Source: Chloroflexota bacterium (GTDB lineage: Bacteria > Chloroflexota > Dehalococcoidia > Lucifugimonadales > Lucifugimonadaceae). Taken from it: a stretch of DNA of 64,000 nt. Every line of letters starts with the position of its first letter. Position 1 is the stretch's first letter. Of the stretch, positions 15,899 through 24,154 are shown one piece after another. The stretch lies in NCBI GenBank assembly GCA_027618835.1, contig JAQCHZ010000001.1, positions 62,001 through 126,000 on the forward strand, written 5' to 3'. The translations under genes and the position numbers were made by a program. The notes under the pieces were generated by a model, which was not told where the DNA came from, did no database searches, and was given only the letters and a program-made list of their open reading frames with translations.

Positions 15899-18577
15899 CT
15901 AGGCTTCTGCCATCATCTGTCGAAGAACGTAAGGCAATAATCCACCGTTGCGGTAGTACTCGTTCTCGATAGCAGTGTCGATTCGGATTAGCGCTTCAAA
16001 CTCGGTCACCTTGCCATCGTCAGATGTCGCAGTAACAGTCACGTTAGAGCCGGGCTCAACAGAGTTACCGACACCCGGAACGTCATACGACTCTGTGCCG
16101 TCCAGTCCGAGCGAATCAGCAGTATCACCGTTTGTATACACGAGTGGAAGAACACCCATTCCGATCAGGTTTGATCGGTGGATGCGCTCAAGGCTCTCAG
16201 CGATAACGACTCGAACACCAAGCAACATCGGACCCTTCGCAGCCCAGTCACGCGAGCTACCGGTTCCATATTCCTTACCCGCCAACACGATCAGCGGAGT
16301 TCCTTCAGCCAGATACTTCTCAGAAGCCTCGAAGATTCGCATCTGCTCGCCGTCTGGCAGGTGAACAGTCCAATCACCCTCCATATCAGGCGTCAATTTG
16401 TTGCGCAGCCGAATGTTCCCGAAGGTACCGCGAACCATCACGTCGTGATTTCCTCGGCGTGATCCGTACGAGTTGAACTCCCGCCGTGGCACGTCATTAG
16501 CGACTAAGAACTGACCCCCAGGTGCGCTCGGCGGAATAGCACCCGCTGGAGAGATGTGATCTGTCGTAACCGAATCACCGAACCCAACCAACACACGCGC
16601 ACCCATAACCTCCGACCTAACAGTTGGCTCATAGCCAAAATCTTCGAAATATGGTGGCTCCTGAATGTAGGTCGATTCACGATCCCATTCGAAGTTCATA
16701 CCGGTTGGAGCCGGAAGCTCTTGCCATTCCGGCGAACCAGCAAACACCTGACCGTATTGTTCCTTGAACATATCGGCAGTAAGTGAATCAGCGATCGTGT
16801 CAGCAATATCCTGCTGCGAAGGCCAAATGTCTTTCAAGAAAACATCAACGCCCTGCTGATCCTGCCCAAGAGGCTCACGAATTAGATCGGTGTCGACCTT
16901 ACCCACGAGTGAGTAAGCGACAACCAAAACAGGCGACGCAAGGTAGTTCGCCTTTACCTGCGGGTGAACTCGTCCTTCAAAGTTTCGGTTTCCGCTAACG
17001 ACGGCAGCAGCAGTTAGTTCGTGATCGTTCACGGCATCGGATACTTCCTGTGGAAGCGGCCCCGAGTTACCGATGCACGTCGTACAGCCATACCCAACTG
17101 TGTTGAAACCGAGAGCATCGAGATCTTCGTTCAAACCTGCTGCTTCAAGATAGCGAGTAACAACAGTCGAACCGGGTGCAAGACTCGTCTTCACCCAAGG
17201 CTGTCGATTCAACCCACGCTTACGAGCGTTTCGAGCTAGTAGACCAGCACCAACCATCACCGACGGATTAGAGGTGTTCGTGCAGCTCGTAATTGCAGCA
17301 ATCACGACCGAACCATCGCCAACAGCGCCCTTGGAGCCGTCGACTTCGACATCGTACTTATCGGTCGAAGCGTCAGGAAATGAAGAATTGAAATTCGGGC
17401 CGACCTCAGAAAGTGCCAGACGATCCTGTGGTCGTTTCGGACCTGCCATCGAAGGAACAGTACTATCGAGATCGAAGCTCAATTCGACTGAATATTCAGG
17501 TTCGTTCGAAGGATCGTAGAAGAACGAATTCGCCTTGGCGTACTTCTCTGTAAGTTCAACCGTTGCGTCATCTCGCCCTGTGTCACGCATGTACTTCAAC
17601 GTCTGATCGTCGATCGGGAAGAAGCCACAGGTTGCACCATATTCAGGTGCCATGTTCGCAATAGTTGCTCGGTCTGCAAGCGGCAGCGTATCGAGACCAG
17701 GTCCGTAGAACTCAACAAATTTTTCTACAACGCCCTCTGCTCGAAGCATCTGAACAATGCCGAGTACGAGATCTGTTGCAGTCGAACCTTCCGGTAGCGA
17801 TCCGGTGAGACGAACACCAACTACTTCTGGAACAACCATGTAGTACGGCTGGCCGAGCATCACTGCCTCGGCTTCGATTCCACCTACACCCCAACCAAGC
17901 ACACCCAGACCGTTGACCATCGTTGTATGCGAGTCGGTGCCAACACAGGTGTCAGGGAATGCAATTCGTTCGCCCGCGGCGTTTTCTTCCGAAAGCACAA
18001 CTTCAGCAAGGAATTCGAGGTTCACTTGGTGAACAATTCCTGCTCCCGGTGGAATTATTTTCAGATTGTCTAACGCACCCTGTGCCCATTTGAGTAGCTG
18101 GTAACGCTCAGTGTTGCGTTCGAACTCACGCTCGATGTTCATCGCAAGCGCACCAGCGGTTGAGAAATAGTCGACCTGAACCGAATGGTCGATAACCATG
18201 TCAGATCGAACGATCGGGTTGATGATCGATGAGTCGCCACCAGCATTCGAAACCGCGTCACGCATTGCAGCAATGTCGACCACTACTGGAACGCCAGTGA
18301 AGTCCTGAAGCACAACTCGACCCGGCATGTACGGAAACTCGCTAGCGGGCTTTGCGTTAGGTCGCCATGAAGCGACCAACTTTACGTGGTCGTCATTGGC
18401 AGGACCGTCATCAGACTTACGCAATGCGTTTTCAAGAAGCACCCTGATCGAATATGGGGTCTTCGCAATATCAAGTAGCCCGGCATCTTCGAGGACCGAA
18501 AGCGAATAGTAATTGACTGTCCCAGCCGTCGTTTCTAACGATCGTTTGGCGTCGAATGAAGTTGATTCAGGTGACAT
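15899..18577 (-). CDS. acnA: Aconitate hydratase A
   Basis: An 892-residue TCA-cycle enzyme that interconverts citrate and isocitrate through a [4Fe-4S] cluster. The cluster cysteines are visible: ITSCTNTSNP near residue 430 and YGCTTCIGNSG near residues 497-500. Other hallmarks are DTCVGTDSHTTMVNGLGV near residue 215, GDSVTTDHISPAGAIP at the start of the swivelling domain, and GTGSSRDWAAKGP near residue 780. The length equals bacterial AcnA/IRP-type enzymes. The ATG at 18577 begins MSPESTSFDAKRSL, a usual AcnA N-terminus. Monocistronic by context, with a 210-bp divergent promoter region shared with the MFS gene. Confidence 0.97.
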   Translation of the reverse strand: MSPESTSFDAKRSLETTAGTVNYYSLSVLEDAGLLDIAKTPYSIRVLLENALRKSDDGPANDDHVKLVASWRPNAKPASEFPYMPGRVVLQDFTGVPVVVDIAAMRDAVSNAGGDSSIINPIVRSDMVIDHSVQVDYFSTAGALAMNIEREFERNTERYQLLKWAQGALDNLKIIPPGAGIVHQVNLEFLAEVVLSEENAAGERIAFPDTCVGTDSHTTMVNGLGVLGWGVGGIEAEAVMLGQPYYMVVPEVVGVRLTGSLPEGSTATDLVLGIVQMLRAEGVVEKFVEFYGPGLDTLPLADRATIANMAPEYGATCGFFPIDDQTLKYMRDTGRDDATVELTEKYAKANSFFYDPSNEPEYSVELSFDLDSTVPSMAGPKRPQDRLALSEVGPNFNSSFPDASTDKYDVEVDGSKGAVGDGSVVIAAITSCTNTSNPSVMVGAGLLARNARKRGLNRQPWVKTSLAPGSTVVTRYLEAAGLNEDLDALGFNTVGYGCTTCIGNSGPLPQEVSDAVNDHELTAAAVVSGNRNFEGRVHPQVKANYLASPVLVVAYSLVGKVDTDLIREPLGQDQQGVDVFLKDIWPSQQDIADTIADSLTADMFKEQYGQVFAGSPEWQELPAPTGMNFEWDRESTYIQEPPYFEDFGYEPTVRSEVMGARVLVGFGDSVTTDHISPAGAIPPSAPGGQFLVANDVPRREFNSYGSRRGNHDVMVRGTFGNIRLRNKLTPDMEGDWTVHLPDGEQMRIFEASEKYLAEGTPLIVLAGKEYGTGSSRDWAAKGPMLLGVRVVIAESLERIHRSNLIGMGVLPLVYTNGDTADSLGLDGTESYDVPGVGNSVEPGSNVTVTATSDDGKVTEFEALIRIDTAIENEYYRNGGLLPYVLRQMMAEA

Positions 18578-18788
18578 ATTTTGCTTGCTGCTTTTACCGT
18601 GTGATTACAAAAGATCAAATTCGCAGATCAGAACTTACCACCAACTACGCGGCGAAAAACATCTGACCCATTTCTTCGAATAACCACTTTACCAGTAGTA
18701 CTGATTATTTCTGAGGAACATTCACCCCAGAACCGCTGCTAGCATCCTGCCTTGTGCAAATAACTACGCTCATCTTGCTCGACTGAAT

Positions 18789-20093
18789 ATGAACCCAACT
18801 TCGACTACATCGACCGATCCACGCGCCGCATTTGCCCAACGCACCCCATTTTTCTACGGTTGGGCGGTAGTTCTAGCGGCCGGATCAACAATGTTTGTTC
18901 GCAACGCCGCTGCAACGCTGACTATCGCCGTGTTCGTGTTCCCGATGAGCGAAGACCTCGGCTGGAGTCGCACTATGATCGTCGGCGCAGCCGCCGCCGC
19001 TGGTGCGGTGTCGATGTTCGTATCACCGATCGCCGGTTGGATTCTCCAGCGATACGGCGCCCGTGTGCTCATGGCTTCGTCGGTATTTATTTTGGGTGCC
19101 GTAATTCTCTCTCTCCGGTGGACCACCAGCCCGATTAGCTTTTACTTGCTGTTCGGTGCGGGCCGACTGATGTTTCAAGCCCCTCTCCAAATCGGAGGCT
19201 CGACGGCTGTAGCGCAGTGGTTTGTTCGTATGCGAGGACGTTCATCGTCGATGCTAGGTGTATCGCATTCACTCGGCATGGGACTCTTCCCCTTGTTCGC
19301 CCAACTGTTCATGAATGCCAGCGATGGCGACTGGCGAATGGCGTGGTTCTGGATGGGCATTTCCGTTTGGGTAATTGCCCTTCCGCTGACCTTATTGGTG
19401 TTCGTGAACAAACCCGAAGACGTAGGACTGACTCCCGACGGCGATACGGCGATGACGGATCCAGCCGGAACAACTCAAACACAAACTGCAGCCGATCAAG
19501 AAGAACAGTGGACTCTCAAAGAAGCGATGCGCACTCCAGCCATGTGGACGCTGGCGTTAGTCGGAGGGCTCGTCTTTTTGATTCACACCGGTGTGAATAT
19601 TCATCAAGCGGCATTCTTGCGAGATCATGGCATTAGCCCCTCAATCGCCGCTTCAGCCCTCACCGTAATGGCAGGCGGAACGGCAGTTGGCAGCATCCTG
19701 TGGGGCAACTTGCTTGATCGATTGCCAGTAAAAATTGTGTACTCGATGACAGCAGCTTGGCTCGGGGGAATGTCACTGCTGTTCCTGCTGGTCGAATCAC
19801 CAGCGATGGCATTCACCGCCGCTGCCCTCTTTGGAATAGGTCTCGGGGGACTGTTAGTCGTTCCTCCAGTGGCCATAGCGCATTACTTCGGGCGTAGCTC
19901 ACTCGGAGCAATTCGAGGTGCGACCGAACCATTCGTAAGCGGAGGGCAAGCGATTGGCGCAATTGGCGCCGGGCTAATCTTCGACTACACCGGATCGTAT
20001 GAAAGAACGTTCCCTACGTTCACCGTGGCAGCGATTCTGGCGATCCTGCTGCTGATCGCCACTAGGCGTCCAACAAAGCCTGTCGTCGAGTAG
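18789..20093 (+). CDS. Major facilitator superfamily transporter
   Basis: A 434-residue, twelve-helix carrier related to the one at 1593. It opens with PFFYGWAVVLAAGST, has the loop 2-3 motif GWILQRYGARVLM near residue 89, and in the second half GNLLDRLPVKIVYS. It lies 95 bp ahead of a two-subunit thiamine-diphosphate decarboxylase, so the pair may import and decarboxylate the same keto acid, for example a sulfonate or phosphonate derivative. That link is inferred from position only. The central hydrophilic loop (about residues 215-240) is rich in Asp, Thr and Gln, as usual between the two halves. Confidence 0.85.
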   Translation: MNPTSTTSTDPRAAFAQRTPFFYGWAVVLAAGSTMFVRNAAATLTIAVFVFPMSEDLGWSRTMIVGAAAAAGAVSMFVSPIAGWILQRYGARVLMASSVFILGAVILSLRWTTSPISFYLLFGAGRLMFQAPLQIGGSTAVAQWFVRMRGRSSSMLGVSHSLGMGLFPLFAQLFMNASDGDWRMAWFWMGISVWVIALPLTLLVFVNKPEDVGLTPDGDTAMTDPAGTTQTQTAADQEEQWTLKEAMRTPAMWTLALVGGLVFLIHTGVNIHQAAFLRDHGISPSIAASALTVMAGGTAVGSILWGNLLDRLPVKIVYSMTAAWLGGMSLLFLLVESPAMAFTAAALFGIGLGGLLVVPPVAIAHYFGRSSLGAIRGATEPFVSGGQAIGAIGAGLIFDYTGSYERTFPTFTVAAILAILLLIATRRPTKPVVE

Positions 20094-20188
20094 TTCGTAC
20101 GGGTCAACGTATTGCGCTGAAGGCTACCGACAGCTAATCTCGCCCTGAAATCCGATCTTCTTTCAGAACTAAGGCAACGGTATCCAGC

Positions 20189-20728
20189 TTGATCAATGGC
20201 ATCCTGCACCCAAAAAACGTAATAGCCCAACTCGTTCAACACGGAGTTTCGCACTACGTAACGCTTCCTGATTCAGAGACGGCACATATGTACCAAGCTC
20301 TAATGGACGAACCATCGATAACCGTTGTGCCCGTGGCTCGTGAAGGCGAGGCGATACCTGTTGCGGCAGGGTTATTCATAGCAGGTCAAAATCCTGTCAT
20401 CTCAATCCAGAACGCAGGGCTTTACGAAGCTGGCGATGCTCTAAGAGGGCTAGCACTCGGAATCGGCCTGCCGCTTGTGATGTTCATCGGATACCGGGGA
20501 CACAACCGGAAGGGCGACACACCCGATTCGGCAGCAACGTTCCTCGAACCGTATCTCCACATGTGGCGCGTCGACTACTTCGTGGTCGAATCGGATGAAG
20601 ACCTTGATCGCGTACCGCTTGCTTTCGATCTAGCAGCAAAAACGAACCAGCCTGTCGCCGTAGCGATAGGCACTGAATATGCCAAATCCGTTGAACCATC
20701 GGAAGTCGCACAAGGTGGTTCACGATGA
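20189..20728 (+). CDS. comD: Thiamine-diphosphate decarboxylase, alpha (PYR-domain) subunit, sulfopyruvate/phosphonopyruvate type
   Basis: A 179-residue subunit carrying the pyrimidine-binding domain of a split ThDP enzyme. The catalytic Glu is in PVAREGEAIPVAAGLF near residue 54. GIGLPLVMFIGYRG and the closing GTEY strand match ComD of sulfopyruvate decarboxylase and the N-half of phosphonopyruvate decarboxylase. The start is a TTG at 20189 with AAGG about 15 bases upstream. Its stop overlaps the next ATG (ATGA), showing translational coupling with the beta subunit. The reaction is non-oxidative decarboxylation of a 2-oxoacid with a strong anion at C3. Sulfopyruvate versus phosphonopyruvate cannot be settled here. 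Confidence 0.75.
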   Translation: MINGILHPKNVIAQLVQHGVSHYVTLPDSETAHMYQALMDEPSITVVPVAREGEAIPVAAGLFIAGQNPVISIQNAGLYEAGDALRGLALGIGLPLVMFIGYRGHNRKGDTPDSAATFLEPYLHMWRVDYFVVESDEDLDRVPLAFDLAAKTNQPVAVAIGTEYAKSVEPSEVAQGGSR

Positions 20729-21333
20729 TTACTTACGCCGATGCTTGCCGAGTGATCAACAACTCACGCGACGAGGCTGTGGTTGTCACCACAATGACGC
20801 AAACGAAATACTGGTACCAGATTTCAAAACATCCCGACCTCGACATCGGGATTGCGAACGCCATGTCGAAAGCCTCATCAGTTGCATTCGGAATAGCTCT
20901 CGGCAAACCCGATCGCTCCGTCATTTGCCTCGACGCAGATGGGTCGCTGCTTATGAACTTCGGTTCGCTAGCAACTATCGCAGGAATGGCTCCGAAAAAT
21001 CTTTATCACTTCGTGTTCAACAACGGCATCTACTCGGTCACGGGTGGACAACCTCTTCCCACACCCGGAGTCGACTATGCCAAAGCCGCAGAAGCGTGTG
21101 GATACGCCTCGGCTTATCGTTTTGAAGATGTTGAATCGCTCGATTCGTTGCTACCAAAAATTCTCGCCGGTCCAGGACCAGTCTTGATCGAAATCATGGT
21201 CCAGGGCGAACCACAGGCTGAGGGTGTCGACCAGACTTGGGAGTCAAACGCGAAAATGCCGCTTCAATTGCGAGCGTTGCGAAAGCGTCTTACGGGATCT
21301 GATGATTGGGGACCCGGCGGGCCGTACCTGTAG
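20725..21333 (+). CDS. comE: Thiamine-diphosphate decarboxylase, beta (PP-domain) subunit
   Basis: A 202-residue subunit with the diphosphate-binding signature of ThDP enzymes: LDADGSLLMNFGSLATIAG followed by FVFNNGIYSVTGGQ (about residues 70-110), which holds the GDG-like and NN Mg2+ ligands. It resembles ComE of sulfopyruvate decarboxylase. It overlaps the alpha gene by four bases, which favours equimolar synthesis. A C-terminal extension of about 35 residues (from QAEGVDQTWESNAK) ends the protein. The gene name is by similarity; phosphonopyruvate decarboxylase is the alternative. It is convergent with the large surface protein 18 bp away. Confidence 0.75.
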   Translation: MITYADACRVINNSRDEAVVVTTMTQTKYWYQISKHPDLDIGIANAMSKASSVAFGIALGKPDRSVICLDADGSLLMNFGSLATIAGMAPKNLYHFVFNNGIYSVTGGQPLPTPGVDYAKAAEACGYASAYRFEDVESLDSLLPKILAGPGPVLIEIMVQGEPQAEGVDQTWESNAKMPLQLRALRKRLTGSDDWGPGGPYL

Positions 21334-21351
21334 GTCAGCTAACCGTGCGAA

Positions 21352-24000
21352 CTAGTCCTCGTCTTTTCGACGCTTAGGCCGAACTCGGGCAACGACCAGG
21401 CCGAATAACCCCGCAGCCATGAGAATGTAGTCAGCACCGGCTGTAACTGCGCCAGCCGCCTCTTCGGGTCCGGTTGGGACATTACAACCGAATACCGTGA
21501 GCGCAGGCTTTGGAGCCAGCACATCTGCGGCAGATGTTTCATCGTTGAGATCTTCGTCAGCAGCACGCATCGCGGCCACCGTCGCGGCGATGTCTTCTTC
21601 CGAATCTTCAACATTAACCTCTTCGGCTGGCTCTACAGAATCGTCAGGGGTCGGTGCAGTTTCAGGGTCGACCGGTGCGGCATCATCTGGAACAGCGGTC
21701 GATTCTGCTGGGTCTAGTATCGGAGTCGCAACCGGCTCAGGCTCAACGCTATCAGCGGCTTTCGGTGTCGATTCCGACGGTACTAATGGTTCTGGATCAA
21801 TCGATGGTTCCGGATCAGCCGTGGCTACCTCCGAGGCATCTGACGGCACTTCCGTAGGAGCAACCTCGACGGTTGGAGGAATATCTATTGTAGGTGCTGG
21901 AGTTGGCGTTTCAGTTGGAATCGGAGTGGGGGTTGGCGCTGGAGCGTCTACGCTAAACACTCGAACTATTGGGCTATGTGTATTACCAGCATCGTCACGA
22001 CCCAGAACTTCCAGAGTATGTTCATCGTTATCAAGATCCGCAGGACGATACGACCATGTCGAGGCAGATTCTGCGGTGAATCCTGATGTCACATCAATAC
22101 CGTCGAGCTTCGCACTAATAATCGTTACCGAGGCATGTAAGTCACCCGAATATTCACCGATTTCGTCGGCAAAACTAACGGTGATCAATGGACGAGAGAC
22201 TGTCGAAATCTCGCGGTTACCAGGAACGACGACGGGGGGCTTGATAACGGTATCAAGATCGAATTGGACAGCGCCCGTCGGATATCCTTCCGCTTCAACG
22301 GCTACGCCGCCACGAGCTATGTTCAGCGCTGCATCGAACCCAGCAGCTTCGATATTTTTGACACCATCACCCGCAGCAGCGCCAGTAAATGTCGTGCCGT
22401 CAACATGGATGGTCCATGAGTTTGTGCCGACCGGCTGAGCGGATCCAAATGTAACACCATTGATAGTCACCGTTGGGTCAGCAGTTAATGGCTCGACCGT
22501 CGTTACATTTATCGTGAGCAATCCATTGGTAATTGCCGTGTCGGTCGAAACCGTCAGACGTGGTCCCAATTTGTCGACCGGACTCAACTCTTTTAACTCA
22601 GATGGAAACTCGGTGAGATCAGCGACCGCTCCCGGCATCATCGTGATCTTCTCGGGCGATGTCGGAATATCCTCGAACGTGAGCCAGACGGTATCGTCGA
22701 TGTCCTCGACCATAATCGCGGTCTTAGCCGACTGTCCGGCGATAATGAAGCGGGAAGCATCGACCAGCGATTCCTTGATCGGTTCCGACCACTTGACTTT
22801 CACTGCGTTGAGCACATTACCGACCGTGACCTCCGCGGTGGCGTCATACGCCTCGCCAAGTACAACTTCGAACAACGCCGGCGGTGATGTATCAACCGTG
22901 TATTTGTGTAATTGATCACCCGCAGTCGCTTCAGAGTCGGAGATTCCAATATTTGATGATCGGTCGGTCGCAGTCACGTACCAATTGAGTAACCCGTTGT
23001 CCGGTATGGCCGGTAGCAGCGCTACAGCGTTCCAACCCTGATTAATCGCAGTCGATTCGAACACAGATGCGGAAACGGTTTCACCCGGTTCGTCGAAAAC
23101 CTCGTCACGGTCGACATCGACATGGAACTTAATATCACTTAGATCAACGCCGGATGCAGCATCAGTTACGACTACCCTAGCCCAAACCGTCGTGTTACTC
23201 GACGAGCTCAAGTGAGTTGGCGAAGTGATCGATACGGACGGTTTAGTTGCATCAACAACTACGGCTTCGCTAATAAGTTTCGATGGATTCGAGTCAGCGT
23301 ATTCGATGGTAACTATGTCGCCATCAATAATCTTGATAACAGGACGAACAACCTCTGCAGGGTCAGTCGCTCCAGTCGTGCTTGTCGCCTCTCCGGTTTT
23401 GAACGTTGCTGTGAATGAATGCGACGTCGGAGTCGTCTCAAGCAAACTCAGCGTGAATCCAGCCGGATCAGAAGGAGAGTGAAGAGTCACCGATGTCGTG
23501 TCGTTGTGCTCACTTCGATAGGTGACAGTGAAATTCTCAACGGCTGAGACTGTTTGGTTATGAGCAAGCTGGAACGTTCCAGAGTCCATATTGACCCACT
23601 GAACATAAGCTTTGGTCGTACTGATTTGAATATCGCTAGCAGTAATTTCGCCGTCAGCATCGAAATCGCCAATCGGTGCATTTTGAACCTTGAACACCGT
23701 GGAATCGCCGTGAGCACCAATTGGTAGTTCGTACAGATTCTCGGTCGAGTCTGTGGCTTCGAATTCTCGAAGCACTGTTACGTTCAAATCAGGATCGAAA
23801 ACCGTCACAGTGACTTCCGACGACAAATCGGTGTGCGCCGGGTTCACGTCCAGAGTTCCAATCTGCGAAGCAAACAGTGTGTTCATATCGCCTGCAGGCG
23901 CGACAAATCCAACTACCGCGAGTACCACTGCAAATAGAAGAATTTTGGAGCGTCTGGTAAGTAATTGGCGACCGGTGATTTGTGCCAGGACTGTTCCCAT
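21352..24000 (-). CDS. Large exported surface protein with a dockerin-like motif and a C-terminal anchor
   Basis: 882 residues. An N-terminal hydrophobic segment (about 20-37) serves as signal or anchor. A DFDADGEITASD motif at residues 112-123 looks like a calcium-binding dockerin/EF-hand loop. Several Ig-like beta regions follow (for example SVSITSPTHLSSSSNTT and PAPTPTPIPTET linking onward). Residues about 685-830 are a Pro/Glu/Thr/Ala-rich stalk. The end is a conserved-looking Cys (VFGCNVP), a hydrophobic helix near 856-873 and the basic tail RPKRRKDED, the order seen in sorting signals that are cut and anchored. No catalytic domain is seen. An S-layer-associated, adhesive or matrix role is plausible but unproven. 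Confidence 0.8.
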   Translation of the reverse strand: MGTVLAQITGRQLLTRRSKILLFAVVLAVVGFVAPAGDMNTLFASQIGTLDVNPAHTDLSSEVTVTVFDPDLNVTVLREFEATDSTENLYELPIGAHGDSTVFKVQNAPIGDFDADGEITASDIQISTTKAYVQWVNMDSGTFQLAHNQTVSAVENFTVTYRSEHNDTTSVTLHSPSDPAGFTLSLLETTPTSHSFTATFKTGEATSTTGATDPAEVVRPVIKIIDGDIVTIEYADSNPSKLISEAVVVDATKPSVSITSPTHLSSSSNTTVWARVVVTDAASGVDLSDIKFHVDVDRDEVFDEPGETVSASVFESTAINQGWNAVALLPAIPDNGLLNWYVTATDRSSNIGISDSEATAGDQLHKYTVDTSPPALFEVVLGEAYDATAEVTVGNVLNAVKVKWSEPIKESLVDASRFIIAGQSAKTAIMVEDIDDTVWLTFEDIPTSPEKITMMPGAVADLTEFPSELKELSPVDKLGPRLTVSTDTAITNGLLTINVTTVEPLTADPTVTINGVTFGSAQPVGTNSWTIHVDGTTFTGAAAGDGVKNIEAAGFDAALNIARGGVAVEAEGYPTGAVQFDLDTVIKPPVVVPGNREISTVSRPLITVSFADEIGEYSGDLHASVTIISAKLDGIDVTSGFTAESASTWSYRPADLDNDEHTLEVLGRDDAGNTHSPIVRVFSVDAPAPTPTPIPTETPTPAPTIDIPPTVEVAPTEVPSDASEVATADPEPSIDPEPLVPSESTPKAADSVEPEPVATPILDPAESTAVPDDAAPVDPETAPTPDDSVEPAEEVNVEDSEEDIAATVAAMRAADEDLNDETSAADVLAPKPALTVFGCNVPTGPEEAAGAVTAGADYILMAAGLFGLVVARVRPKRRKDED

Positions 24001-24056
24001 ACTCTGAGATTAGTCACCATAGGCAATTCACACATGCGTAAACGTCGCACCGAACC

Positions 24057-24070
24057 CGTGTGCGCACACG
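24057..24070. promoter_or_regulatory. 14-bp perfect palindrome upstream of the surface-protein gene
   Basis: CGTGTGCGCACACG is an exact palindrome about 57-70 bp ahead of the ATG at 24000, in an otherwise A+T-richer 155-bp gap. The position suits an operator or activator site, but I recognise no regulator for it and short GC-alternating palindromes can arise by chance. Confidence 0.3.
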
Positions 24071-24154
24071 CACATACGTTAGCGGCGTACGCTACCAAAC
24101 CGTCGAACGCAGTTTGAGAACGAACAAGCCTAGTTTGACCCAGTGACACGCCGA

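Noticed and set aside
21497..22438. A 313-codon open frame on the plus strand, Ser/Thr/Gly-rich.
   Set aside because: It is the antisense shadow of the Pro/Glu/Ala-rich stalk of the surface protein; low complexity keeps the opposite frame open.
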